Below are positions 19,184-27,834 of a stretch of 64,000 nt of DNA, piece after piece (the first letter of the stretch is position 1; each line of letters begins with the position of its first letter). The stretch is from JADGGM01 sp025449955. GTDB taxonomy: Bacteria > Gemmatimonadota > Gemmatimonadetes > Gemmatimonadales > Gemmatimonadaceae. The translations under genes and the position numbers were made by a program. A model generated the notes under the pieces. The model saw only the letters and a list, made by a program, of their open reading frames with translations, was not told the origin of the DNA and made no database searches. Location of the stretch: NCBI GenBank assembly GCA_036554285.1, contig DATBNO010000109.1, positions 8,001 to 72,000 on the forward strand, given 5' to 3'.

Positions 19184-20362
19184 CTAACGCTTGCCCGCTA
19201 TCGATGCGATCTTCATCGCGTCGCGGGAGCTCTTGCCGCTCTTCACCAGGTCGGCGGCATCGGCGGTGAGCGGTTGTTCGCCGATCATGCGCATGAATTC
19301 GTTCGGGTCCGAGGTAACGCGCAGGCACTCGTCCATCTCGACTTCGCGCCCGACGTACAGCTGGTAGAGCGAGTCGTTGAGCGTCTGCATGCCGTACTTT
19401 TTGCCGCCCTGCATGAGGCCGTAGATCTGGTGGACCTTGGCGTCGCGAATGAGCGCGCGAATGGCTGGTGTGACCACGAGGATCTCGACGGCCATCGCCC
19501 GGCCGCGGCCCTTGGCGCGTGGAAGCAGCGTTTGCGTGATGATGCCTTCGAGCGAGAACGCCAGCTGCGCGCGCACCTGTTCTTGCTGGTGCGAGGGGAA
19601 CACGTCGATGACGCGGTTGATGGCTTCCGCCGCGGAATTGGTGTGCAGCGTGGCCAGACACAAGTGACCGGTCTCTGCGATTGTCAGTGCGGCCTGGATG
19701 GTTTCGAGGTCGCGCATTTCGCCGACGAGGATCGTGTCGGGGTCTTCGCGGAGGGCGTACTTGAGCGCGGTGGCGAAGCTCTTGGTGTCGGTGCCGACTT
19801 CGCGCTGGTTGACGATGCAGCTTTGATGGCGGTGGATGAACTCGATCGGGTCTTCCACCGTGATGATGTGGCCTTTGCGTTCGCGGTTGATCTTGTCGAT
19901 CATGGCCGCGAGCGTGGTGCTCTTGCCCGATCCCGTTGGTCCCGTGACGAGGACGAGTCCGCGCGGCTTTTCCGCCATGCGTGCAGTGGCGGCGGGGAGG
20001 CCAAGCTCCTCGAAGGTGCGGACGTTGAAGGGGATTTGGCGGATGACGAGAGAGACGCAGCCGCGCTGCTTGAAGCAGTTGCCTCGGAAGCGCGCGAGGT
20101 TCTGGATGCCGAAGGAGAAGTCGAGCTCGTCTTCGGTCTCGAATCGCTTTTTCTGATTCTCGGTGAGGATCGAATACGCCAATTGCATCGTGTCTTTTGG
20201 GGAGAGCACGATGTCGACGTTGGCATTTTGGATGTCGCCGTCGATGCGCAGTTTCGGTTTGTCGCCCGCCGTGATGTGCAGGTCGGACGCATCGCGCTCG
20301 ATCATCTCTTCGAGGAGCGAGCGGAGGTTGACCGACGAAGGAGCTGGAGCGGGAGACGTCAT
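19184..20362 (-). CDS. pilT: Type IV pilus retraction ATPase PilT
   Basis: A 392-residue hexameric ATPase that retracts type IV pili and drives twitching and DNA uptake. Visible are the N-terminal PAS-like part (LLEEMIERDASDLHITAGDKPKLRIDG), Walker A (GPTGSGKSTTLAAMID), the Asp box and Walker B (EDPIEFIH, LREDPDTILVGEMRD), the His box (ETGHLCLATLHTNSA), and the PilT-specific C-terminal segments KYGMQTLNDSL and QVRAQLA. I chose the ATG at 20362; an upstream ATG at 20419 adds 19 untypical residues. The stop codon TAG is embedded in a CGTTAGGC copy (19182-19189). Confidence 0.96.
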   Translation of the reverse strand: MTSPAPAPSSVNLRSLLEEMIERDASDLHITAGDKPKLRIDGDIQNANVDIVLSPKDTMQLAYSILTENQKKRFETEDELDFSFGIQNLARFRGNCFKQRGCVSLVIRQIPFNVRTFEELGLPAATARMAEKPRGLVLVTGPTGSGKSTTLAAMIDKINRERKGHIITVEDPIEFIHRHQSCIVNQREVGTDTKSFATALKYALREDPDTILVGEMRDLETIQAALTIAETGHLCLATLHTNSAAEAINRVIDVFPSHQQEQVRAQLAFSLEGIITQTLLPRAKGRGRAMAVEILVVTPAIRALIRDAKVHQIYGLMQGGKKYGMQTLNDSLYQLYVGREVEMDECLRVTSDPNEFMRMIGEQPLTADAADLVKSGKSSRDAMKIASIAGKR

Positions 20363-20504
20363 GGCCTGTATCGGGAGGGAAGTCGGAACGGCGTTACACG
20401 ATAGACTTGCGAGCGGCAACGGTGGTAAAACGGCGCTCGACCTTTCGGACGACCGATCGAATCACCCCGCGCACCGAGGCAGTCACCCTTCTCTCGCTCG
20501 TCGA

Positions 20505-22331
20505 TCAAGCCGCCGTTTCGCGGATTACCTGCTCGAGGGTCGTGATGCCCTTCATGATTTTGAGCATGCCGTCCATGCGGAGTGTGAGCATGCCATCGGA
20601 GATGGCTGCTTCGCGGATCTCGACGGCGCCGACGTTTTGGAGAATGAGTTTGCGGACGCGGGGCGTCATGGCCATGACTTCGTACAGGCCTTGGCGCCCT
20701 TTGAGTCCCGAGCCGGCGCACGCGTCGCATCCGCGGCCGCGCCACAGGGGCACTTGCTCGATGGTGGTATCGAGACTGAAGTCGGCGACGATCGCCTGTG
20801 CATCGGCGGTGGCGCCGCGCTTCATGTTCTGGACGGCTTCCTCGGTATAGTGCAGCTCACGAAGACTCATTTTCGGGCCGACTTTCGCCGCGCGGTACTC
20901 ATCATCTCCCCACTCGTACCGCTCTCGACAGCGATTACAGATGCGGCGGACGAGGCGTTGTGCGAGCACCAGGTTCAGCGCCGACGCGACGTTGAACGGC
21001 TCGAGACCCATGTCCAACAGTCGCGTGACCGTTTCGGGCGCCGAGTTGGTGTGGAGGGTGGACATGACGAGGTGACCGGTGAGGGCCGCCTTGATGGCGA
21101 TACCACCGGTCTCGAGGTCTCGGATCTCACCGATCATGATGATGTTCGGGTCTTGCCGCAGGAATGCTTTGAGGGCTGCGGCGAACGAGAGCCCGATATC
21201 GGTGCGCACCAGAACCTGATTGATCCCGTACAGATTGTATTCGACGGGATCTTCGGCGGTCATGATGTTGACGTCGATGTTGTTGACCTTGGACAGCGCC
21301 GAATAGAGCGTGGTGGTTTTGCCGGATCCCGTTGGGCCGGTGACGAGCACCATGCCGTACGGGTTGGACACGGCTTCCATGAGGTCTTGTTCGGCGCGCG
21401 GCTCGATGCCGAATTTCTCGAGGTCGAGGGTGAGGTTTCCCTTGTCGAGAATTCGGAGCACGACCTTTTCACCGAACAGCGTTGGCAACGTGGAGACGCG
21501 GTAGTCGATGACTTTCTTGCCGATCTTGAGCTTGATGCGGCCGTCTTGGGGAACGCGCCGTTCGGCAATGTTGAGGTTCGCCATGATCTTGAAGCGTGAG
21601 ATCAGGGCGGCCTTGAGTTTCATGGGCGGCCTCATGACTTCCTGCAGAGCACCGTCGACGCGGTAGCGGACACGCATCTCGTGTTCGTAGCACTCGAAGT
21701 GGATGTCTGAAGCGCCGCGTTTCACGGCGTCGGTGAGGAGGCCGTTGATCAGCTTGACGACGGGTGCGTCATCGATGGCCGCGGCGAGGGCCGTGGCGTT
21801 GATCTCTTCTTCGCGGTCTTCGACGACTTCGACATCGCCATCGTCGCCGATATCGGCGAGAAGGTTTTGGAGCGCATCGTCCGGCGTTTCGCCGTAGTGG
21901 CGCTCGATGGCGTTGCGGAGCGTGTACTCGCCGGCGATGACCGGAAAGATGTCGTACCGCGTGATGAACTTGAGGTCGTCGATGACGCCGAGGTCAGAGG
22001 GGTCGGCCATCGCGACGGTGAGGGTGCGTCCTTCGCGCTTGAGGGGGAGCACGAGGTGACGCTGAGCCAGCTCGGAGGGGATGAGCTTGGCGATGCGTGC
22101 ATCGACCTCGAAATTGCTGAGGTCGACAGCAGGCATCCGGTATTGGCGCGCGAGCATCCTGGTGAGGTCGACTTCGTCGATGAAGCCGAGCTTGACCAGG
22201 TTGTAGCCCACGCGCATGCCCGTGTTTTTCTGCTCCTGGAGGGCTTTATCGAGTGCTTCGCGTGTGATGAGCCCTTCACGAATGAGGAGCTCGCCGATGC
22301 GCTCGCCAGATGCAGCTACGGGTGCAGCCAT
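20505..22331 (-). CDS. pilB: Type IV pilus extension ATPase PilB (GspE family)
   Basis: A 608-residue assembly ATPase. It has the N-terminal GspE-N domain (GERIGELLIREGLITREALDKAL, residues 9-31), Walker A (GPTGSGKTTTLYSAL), the Asp box (AEDPVEYN), Walker B (LRQDPNIIMIGEIRD) and the His box (TGHLVMSTLHTNSA). A four-cysteine zinc element is split by an insertion: CNRC, then CDAC about 65 residues later (typical proteins have ~30-40 between). Full length. It lies 142 bases upstream of pilT on the same strand. There is no GCCTAACG copy in this gene. Confidence 0.96.
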   Translation of the reverse strand: MAAPVAASGERIGELLIREGLITREALDKALQEQKNTGMRVGYNLVKLGFIDEVDLTRMLARQYRMPAVDLSNFEVDARIAKLIPSELAQRHLVLPLKREGRTLTVAMADPSDLGVIDDLKFITRYDIFPVIAGEYTLRNAIERHYGETPDDALQNLLADIGDDGDVEVVEDREEEINATALAAAIDDAPVVKLINGLLTDAVKRGASDIHFECYEHEMRVRYRVDGALQEVMRPPMKLKAALISRFKIMANLNIAERRVPQDGRIKLKIGKKVIDYRVSTLPTLFGEKVVLRILDKGNLTLDLEKFGIEPRAEQDLMEAVSNPYGMVLVTGPTGSGKTTTLYSALSKVNNIDVNIMTAEDPVEYNLYGINQVLVRTDIGLSFAAALKAFLRQDPNIIMIGEIRDLETGGIAIKAALTGHLVMSTLHTNSAPETVTRLLDMGLEPFNVASALNLVLAQRLVRRICNRCRERYEWGDDEYRAAKVGPKMSLRELHYTEEAVQNMKRGATADAQAIVADFSLDTTIEQVPLWRGRGCDACAGSGLKGRQGLYEVMAMTPRVRKLILQNVGAVEIREAAISDGMLTLRMDGMLKIMKGITTLEQVIRETAA

Positions 22332-22430
22332 GTTCGCCCGGATGGGGTTATTGCGTGTAGTTGCGCCGAATGAATTTTGGGGGGCGTCGGCGTGCGACGA
22401 GGTCGAAGGCCGAGCAGCGGAGCGACGAGC

Positions 22431-23066
22431 CTAGGGAGGATCGGACACGCGGACGCGGCTGCGGCGTGGCTTTCGGACGGCCCCTCGCCCGCCCGGTTGA
22501 TCCACACGGTGAGGACGCGGTTGTAGGGAGAACGTCACATGTGGCGCGAGGATGCGTGCGAGTGCGGGACCGATGCCGCGCACGCGTTGGAGCTCTTGCA
22601 TGGAGCCGAATGGACCGAGCGAATCGCGGTCGGCGACGATGCGTGTGGCGAGCGCTGGACCGATGCGCGGGAGTCGTTCGATTTCGCCGGCGGACGCAAC
22701 GTCGACATCCACTTGCAGACTCGCGGAAGCCGAGTCGCGCGGTTTGCGCGAGCGTCGCGGGAGTTGGACGAGCTCGGGCGTATTTGGATTCGTTGGTGGA
22801 GTCTGGGCGGTGGCGGCGCCCGGTGGAACGTTGACGGCTGTGGCCGTGTCGGCACCCTTCGACCGGCGGCTCCGAGTTTTGCGCGCCGGTTTCTTCTCGC
22901 GGCTGCGCGCCGTGTCGACATTTTGGATTTGGCGATCGAGATCGGCCGATTCTTGGGAGGATGGTGTAGTGTGAGTGGCGAGCGCGGCGTAGGCGCGGAC
23001 CGAGCCGCCCAGTACAAGGAGAGAGGCCAGGAAAAAGAGCGCGCGGCGTTCAGCGGGTGTTGGCAT
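22431..23066 (-). CDS. comEA: ComEA-like helix-hairpin-helix DNA-binding competence protein
   Basis: A 211-residue protein with an N-terminal membrane anchor (residues 8-30, LFFLASLLVLGGSVRAYAAL), a long basic, disordered linker (residues 55-115, KKPARKTRSRRSK) and a ComEA-type tandem HhH domain (about 118-180): VDVDVASAGEIERLPRIGPALATRIVADR..GPFGSMQEL..VRGIGPALARIL. The two hairpins IGPALA bind DNA backbone. In competent bacteria ComEA holds incoming DNA in the periplasm. The basic C-terminal tail (RVDQPGGRGAVRKPRRSR) is unusual. It lies just upstream of pilB on the same strand. Confidence 0.85.
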   Translation of the reverse strand: MPTPAERRALFFLASLLVLGGSVRAYAALATHTTPSSQESADLDRQIQNVDTARSREKKPARKTRSRRSKGADTATAVNVPPGAATAQTPPTNPNTPELVQLPRRSRKPRDSASASLQVDVDVASAGEIERLPRIGPALATRIVADRDSLGPFGSMQELQRVRGIGPALARILAPHVTFSLQPRPHRVDQPGGRGAVRKPRRSRVRVSDPP

Positions 23067-23156
23067 CGTGGCCGCACCATAGGCAGGGTGGGTGCGGCCA
23101 TCATCATCGAAACATTTTGGCCGGCGCGAATTCGTGCGCCGAGTTGGGCGGGCGGA

Positions 23157-24128
23157 CTACTGCGACGTTAGGAGCCTGGTCGCGACGTCACCGACCACTT
23201 GAAGGCTCTGCGCCGACACTTTATCGAAGGTATCCTGGGGCGTATGATGCCACGGGTAGTCGATGTCGATGACGTCGATGACGTGGAGCCCGACATTGAG
23301 GAGTGGGACGTGGTCGTCGGTGATAACTTGGCCGGGGGCGGGGATGAAGTACCGTGAGTAGCCCAGGTCGGCGGCGGTGTTCCAGACGAGGGAGACGACT
23401 TCGGGCGCTTGCTGCAGCGAGTGTCCTTCCTGGTAGATGTCGAGGTCGCGATCGCCGATCATGTCCCAGAGGATGCCGTACAAGGGTTTATAGTTAGGCG
23501 ACGGCAGGTGTTGGGCGAAGTACGTGGAGCCGAGGAGGACGTCGACCAACTGGGACGGGTCGCCGTTGCCGAACTCGCCGTAGTCCTCGCCGTCGACGAA
23601 CACGAGGTCGACGCCGACGGTGGGCGGCGTCTTGCGGAGGGCATCGCCTAACGCAACAAACAAGGCCACGCCGGACGCGCCGTCGTTGGCGCCGGGCATG
23701 GGGAGCGCGCGTTGGGCGGGATCGGTGGCGCCGTCGGAGATGGGGCGCGTGTCCCAATGCGTCAGGTAGAGCACACGTTGGGCGGCATCCGGGCGGAATC
23801 GCGCGATGATGTTCCGCAGCGGCAGGGTGTCGCCGTGCGCGGTGATGTGGGTCCACCGTTGTTCGAAAACGGTGTCGGCGCGCTGTTTCATTTGGGCGAC
23901 GATCCAGTCGCCGGTCTTTTCGTGGGCGGGCGAGCCCGGGATGCGGGGGCCGAAGTCGAGCTGCGTCTTGACGAATCCGAGCGCCTCTTGTCCGTTGAAC
24001 GAGGTCTTGGGACCGGTTTCGCGCGAGCACGCGGCGAGAGCGAAAGCGAGGGGCAGCATCCAGCATCGGGCGCGCAAAGACCGCTCCGGGATCGAAGTAA
24101 TGAGTGGTGGGAAAGGTAGCATCGGCAC
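23157..24128 (-). CDS. M28-family zinc hydrolase, lipoprotein (aminopeptidase or glutaminyl-peptide cyclotransferase-like)
   Basis: A 323-residue protein with a lipoprotein-type signal (WMLPLAFALAAC, Cys at about residue 34), so it is probably envelope-anchored. Metal and active-site motifs are in order: THWDTRP (His, Asp), GANDGASGVA (bridging Asp), VDGEDYGEFG (general base Glu), LWDMIGD (Asp), and the terminal His in YPWHHTPQDTFDKVS. The spacing and the WDMIGDRDLDIYQEGHSL segment resemble bacterial glutaminyl cyclases as much as aminopeptidases, so the reaction is uncertain. It sits upstream of comEA in the same direction (90 bases) and is divergent from lptF. Confidence 0.88.
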   Translation of the reverse strand: MPMLPFPPLITSIPERSLRARCWMLPLAFALAACSRETGPKTSFNGQEALGFVKTQLDFGPRIPGSPAHEKTGDWIVAQMKQRADTVFEQRWTHITAHGDTLPLRNIIARFRPDAAQRVLYLTHWDTRPISDGATDPAQRALPMPGANDGASGVALFVALGDALRKTPPTVGVDLVFVDGEDYGEFGNGDPSQLVDVLLGSTYFAQHLPSPNYKPLYGILWDMIGDRDLDIYQEGHSLQQAPEVVSLVWNTAADLGYSRYFIPAPGQVITDDHVPLLNVGLHVIDVIDIDYPWHHTPQDTFDKVSAQSLQVVGDVATRLLTSQ

Positions 24129-24231
24129 TGGAACGCGGGGACCGACCGGGTCGGCGCCTTCGCGGGGGCGCCGCGCGTCTTAGATTTGGGCAGATTACCT
24201 CGTCGCGCAGAGCGAACGCGAGTCCATATCG
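24129..24231. promoter_or_regulatory. Divergent promoter region M28 / lptF
   Basis: A 103-base gap with an inverted repeat GGCGCC (24153-24158 and 24167-24172, 8-base loop) next to CCGA..TCGG (24142-24154). It may be an operator or an mRNA structure. No clear -35/-10 seen. Confidence 0.3.
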
Positions 24232-25869
24232 GTGAAGATTCTTCCGCGGTACGTGATCCGCGAGCACGTTGGGCCGCTCATCTTCTCGCTGTCGGCCCTG
24301 ACGATCCTGCTCCTGCTCAATCAGGTGGCGAAGCAATTCGGCCAACTGGTTGGCAAGGGCTTATCGTGGGGCGTGATCGGCGAGTTCTTTTTGTTGTCGA
24401 TTCCGTTCATCGTGGCGATGACGCTGCCGATGGCGGTATTGGTGGCGGTGCTGTACAGTTTCAGCCGGTTGGTGGCGGAGAACGAGGTGACGGCGCTGCG
24501 CGCCTCGGGCGTGAGCGTGCACCGCATCGTCGCTCCCGTGATGGCGGGTGGTGTGGTGTTGGCCCTGCTGATGCTGCTGTTCAACGATCAGGTGTTGCCG
24601 AGGGCGAATCATCGCCTTCGCACGCTGCAGACGGACATCGCGCGCAAGAAACCGACGTTCGCGTTGCGCGAGCAGGTGATCAACGAGGTGATCCCGGGCC
24701 GGATCTATCTCAAGGCGGGGCACATCGACAACGCGACGAACCGGTTGCGCGAGGTGTTCATCTACAACTTCGAGGATCCGGCGCACCGCAAGACGATCTA
24801 CGCCGACAGCGGCCTCATGGGGCTCACGAGCGATGAAAGTACGCTCGAGATGACGCTGCAGCACGGCTTCGTGCTCCAGACGCCTAACGATGACCCGTCG
24901 TCGCTGCAGCGACTCTACTTCACCACCGACGTGGTGCGCGTGCGCGGCGTGACGAACAAGTTCGAGAAGACGGAGAAGGACGACTACCGGGGCGAGCGCG
25001 AGATGACCGTCTGTCAGATGAACCAGGAGTATCAGACGGGCGTCTACCAGCTGGACCTGGCGCGGAGCGAGCTCGCGTCCACGTTGGGCAACACCGCACA
25101 CTACGCGGCGACGGGCGAGCGAGCGCCGGTGAGCGCGCTGCCGACGCGACGCGAGCGCCAGACGTCGGGCGAACTCTACTGCGACATGATTCGCGGCGCA
25201 CTGGGCGCCGTGGGGGTGCCGTCGGCGGAAGCGGCCGAGGTCCCGCGGGCGCAACACGGCACGGCGGCGCAACAGCCTAACGGAAAGGCGAAAGCCAAGC
25301 ACCCGCCGCCCCACCCCGCTCCGACGACGCTCGGCGGCCTGCATCCGTTGACGACGACGCCCGGCCGGCCGGCGACGGTGCCCGTGTCGCCGCAGTTAGG
25401 CATGACGCCGATTCCGTACGTGACGCCGGCGCAGATCGAAGTGGTCAAGTCGCGCATCATCGACGCGCGCATCACCATGGCCCGGTATCAGGTCGAGATC
25501 CAGAAGAAGTTCGCCCTCGCGGCGGCGTGCATCATCTTCGTGATGTTCGGCGCGCCCATCGCGCTCAAGTTTCCGCGCGGGGGCGTGGGCGTGGTCATCG
25601 TCGTCAGCGTCATCGCGTTCGGCATCTACTATGTGTGCCTGATCGGCGGGGAGGCGCTCGCCGACAAGTTGATCCTGAGTCCCTTCTGGGCGATGTGGGC
25701 GGCGAACGCGATATTCGGCGTGATCGGCGGCGTGCTGCTGGTGCGGTCACAGAAAGTCGGCGCCACCGCGGTCGGACGCGATTCGTCGGAGCTCGTCGAC
25801 CGCGCGCGACTGTGGTTAGGCCGACAGGCGGCGCGCATCGGTTTTGGCAAGATGCGGAGGACCGCGTGA
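24232..25869 (+). CDS. lptF: LPS export ABC permease LptF, with a large Pro/Ala-rich insertion
   Basis: A YjgP/YjgQ permease that, with LptG and LptB, extracts lipopolysaccharide from the inner membrane. Residues 10-125 hold the first three helices with VAENEVTALRASGVSVHRI, a family hallmark. A beta-jellyroll periplasmic domain spans ~150-260 and the last three helices run from ~425 (KKFALAAACIIFVMFGAPIALKFPRGG). At 545 residues it is ~170 longer than usual: residues ~285-400 are an Ala/Pro/Thr-rich, probably disordered insertion before TM4. It starts with GTG. Its stop overlaps the lptG GTG start (GTGA). Confidence 0.92.
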   Translation: MKILPRYVIREHVGPLIFSLSALTILLLLNQVAKQFGQLVGKGLSWGVIGEFFLLSIPFIVAMTLPMAVLVAVLYSFSRLVAENEVTALRASGVSVHRIVAPVMAGGVVLALLMLLFNDQVLPRANHRLRTLQTDIARKKPTFALREQVINEVIPGRIYLKAGHIDNATNRLREVFIYNFEDPAHRKTIYADSGLMGLTSDESTLEMTLQHGFVLQTPNDDPSSLQRLYFTTDVVRVRGVTNKFEKTEKDDYRGEREMTVCQMNQEYQTGVYQLDLARSELASTLGNTAHYAATGERAPVSALPTRRERQTSGELYCDMIRGALGAVGVPSAEAAEVPRAQHGTAAQQPNGKAKAKHPPPHPAPTTLGGLHPLTTTPGRPATVPVSPQLGMTPIPYVTPAQIEVVKSRIIDARITMARYQVEIQKKFALAAACIIFVMFGAPIALKFPRGGVGVVIVVSVIAFGIYYVCLIGGEALADKLILSPFWAMWAANAIFGVIGGVLLVRSQKVGATAVGRDSSELVDRARLWLGRQAARIGFGKMRRTA

Positions 25870-26954
25870 AGCGGCTGATGCATCCGCTCGACCGCTACGT
25901 CCTCGCCGAGTTCACCAAGATTCTCGTCGCCGCGTCACTCGGCTTCCCGCTCTTGGCGATCGTGATCGACGCCACCGATCACTTGCAGAAGTACTTGAGT
26001 CGCAACTTGAGTTGGGGACAAATCGGTCTCAGTTATCTGTACTGGGTCCCCGACTCGATGTTCATGGTGCTGCCGGCCGCCGTGCTGTTCGCGGCCGTGT
26101 TCTCGATCGGCGCGTTCACGCGGCACTCGGAAGTGACGGCCGCCAAGGCATCGGGCATCAGCTTTCATCGGCTCATCGCGCCGATTCTGGTCGCCTCCGT
26201 TTTCACGGCGCTGTTCACGGTGTTTTTAGGCGAGCTCGTGCCGGTGACGGATCGCAAGCGGAACGACATCCTCGAGGAGCGCAAGTTCTCCGGCGTCAGC
26301 GACCGGTTCAACTTCGCATACGAGGCGCAGCACGGACGCGTCTACCAGATCTCGGCGCTCAACGTCGACCGGCGCGCGATCGATCACGTCACCATCGAGC
26401 GCAAAGGCAACGGCCCGGCGTATCCCACGTTCCTCGTCGCCGCGCAAACGGCGAATTGGGACACGACGCGGCACGTGTGGATGTTGCGGCACGGCGAGCT
26501 GCACGTGATCCCCGACTCGCTGCAGACCATGTCGATTCACTTCGACTCGCTCCGGGACAACACGTTCACCGAAGGGCCGACGGACCTCACGGCGACACCG
26601 CCCAGCCCCGACGAGATGCGCTACGTGGAGCTGCGCCGGTTCATCTCGGCGCTCGAGCGATCGGGCGCGGACACGAACGAGCTCAAGGTGGAGCTGGCGC
26701 TCAAGATCGCGATTCCCGTCACGTGCATCATCATCGCCGTGTTCGGGGCGCCGCTGGCGACGAGCTCCCAACGAGGCGGCGCGGCATTCGGCATCGGGAT
26801 CAGCCTCGCGACGACGATGATTTTCCTGATGCTCATCCAACTCACCAAGGCCGTCGGTCAGGGAGGCGTGGTGCCGCCGGCCTTGGCCGCGTGGTTGCCT
26901 AACATTCTGTTCGCCGCGATCGGCCTGGTGCTCATCGTGCGGGTCCGGACGTGA
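25866..26954 (+). CDS. lptG: LPS export ABC permease LptG
   Basis: A 362-residue YjgP/YjgQ partner of LptF. It starts PLDRYVLAEFTKILVAASLGFPLL (TM1), continues with SVTAAKASGISFHRLIAPIL-like segments (TRHSEVTAAKASGIS), a periplasmic jellyroll, and a final helix bundle with LKIAIPVTCIIIAVFGAPLATSSQRGG. I chose the GTG at 25866 because it overlaps the lptF stop by four bases; an ATG at 25878 is the alternative. A longer frame from 25527 only extends into lptF. LptB and LptC are not in the window. Confidence 0.92.
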   Translation: MKRLMHPLDRYVLAEFTKILVAASLGFPLLAIVIDATDHLQKYLSRNLSWGQIGLSYLYWVPDSMFMVLPAAVLFAAVFSIGAFTRHSEVTAAKASGISFHRLIAPILVASVFTALFTVFLGELVPVTDRKRNDILEERKFSGVSDRFNFAYEAQHGRVYQISALNVDRRAIDHVTIERKGNGPAYPTFLVAAQTANWDTTRHVWMLRHGELHVIPDSLQTMSIHFDSLRDNTFTEGPTDLTATPPSPDEMRYVELRRFISALERSGADTNELKVELALKIAIPVTCIIIAVFGAPLATSSQRGGAAFGIGISLATTMIFLMLIQLTKAVGQGGVVPPALAAWLPNILFAAIGLVLIVRVRT

Positions 26955-26976
26955 GGCGCGGGGCGCGGAGGATCGC

Positions 26977-27834
26977 GTGAGCGCCAGCGTCTATCCGAGG
27001 CACAGCGGCCAGCGACCGACCAGCTCGTTTCCGGTGCCGCAGCGCGCCGCGATCCTGTTCTTCCGTCGCGTCGCGCGGATCACCATCGCCATCTTCAGCG
27101 AAGTCGGGTGGCGCGTGCACTTCCTCAGCGAGATCATGCGCGCGGTGACCGAGCCGCGCACGTGGCTGCCGCTCACCATCACGCAGATGAAAAACATCGG
27201 CGTGGACTCGCTGCCGTTAGCCGGCATCGTCGCCGCGTTCATCGGTGCGGTGACCGCGTACCAGACCGTCTACCAGCTCTTCCCCGGCGTGCAGCTGTCG
27301 GCGGTCGGGTGGATCGTGCGCCAGAGCGTGGTGCTCGAGCTCGGGCCGTTGCTCACGGCGCTCGTGTTGGCCGGGCGCGTCGGCGCGCGCATGACGGCGG
27401 AGATCGGGACGATGCGGGTGACGGAGCAGATCGACGCGCTCGAGACGCTGGCCTACGATCCGATCGCGTATCTCGTGGTGCCGCGGACGGTCGCGGGCCT
27501 AACGATGGTGCCCATGTTGACAATCCTGTCGATCGCGATCGGGATCGTGTTCGGCGGGTTGACGGTGATCGTGGCCACGAAGGTTCGGCTCACGGACTAC
27601 ACTACTGGCCTGCACCTCACCTTCATTCCGTTTCAGGTATACTACGCGTTGATCAAAGCCACGCTGTTCGGCACGTCCATCGCGCTGATTTGCTCGTACG
27701 AAGGCTACGTGACGGAGACCGGCGCTGAGGGTGTGGGCCGGGCAACGGCGCGCGCCGTCGTGATCTCGTCGGTGGTCATCCTGCTGTTGGACGCGCTGAC
27801 CGCGCTCTACCTCGCCCCTGCCCTCGCGCCATGA
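26977..27834 (+). CDS. mlaE: MlaE-family ABC permease (phospholipid/sterol transport)
   Basis: A 285-residue inner-membrane permease. MlaE hallmarks: LPLAGIVAAFIGAVTAYQTVYQL, RQSVVLELGPLLTALVLAGRVGARMTAEIGTMRVTEQIDALE (the conserved coupling segment) and VPRTVAGLTMVPMLTI. It should work with the MCE protein encoded next (overlap ATGA) and an ATPase MlaF that is not in this window. It starts with GTG, 22 bases after lptG, so it may belong to the same envelope operon. Confidence 0.93.
   Translation: MSASVYPRHSGQRPTSSFPVPQRAAILFFRRVARITIAIFSEVGWRVHFLSEIMRAVTEPRTWLPLTITQMKNIGVDSLPLAGIVAAFIGAVTAYQTVYQLFPGVQLSAVGWIVRQSVVLELGPLLTALVLAGRVGARMTAEIGTMRVTEQIDALETLAYDPIAYLVVPRTVAGLTMVPMLTILSIAIGIVFGGLTVIVATKVRLTDYTTGLHLTFIPFQVYYALIKATLFGTSIALICSYEGYVTETGAEGVGRATARAVVISSVVILLLDALTALYLAPALAP

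Noticed and set aside
19190..23645. A 4.4 kb stretch without an exact octamer over pilT, pilB and comEA, as if the motif avoided the uptake genes
   Set aside because: With a mean spacing near 0.9 kb, one gap of this size among about 70 is roughly expected by chance, and near-matches occur just beyond (for example at about 23490).
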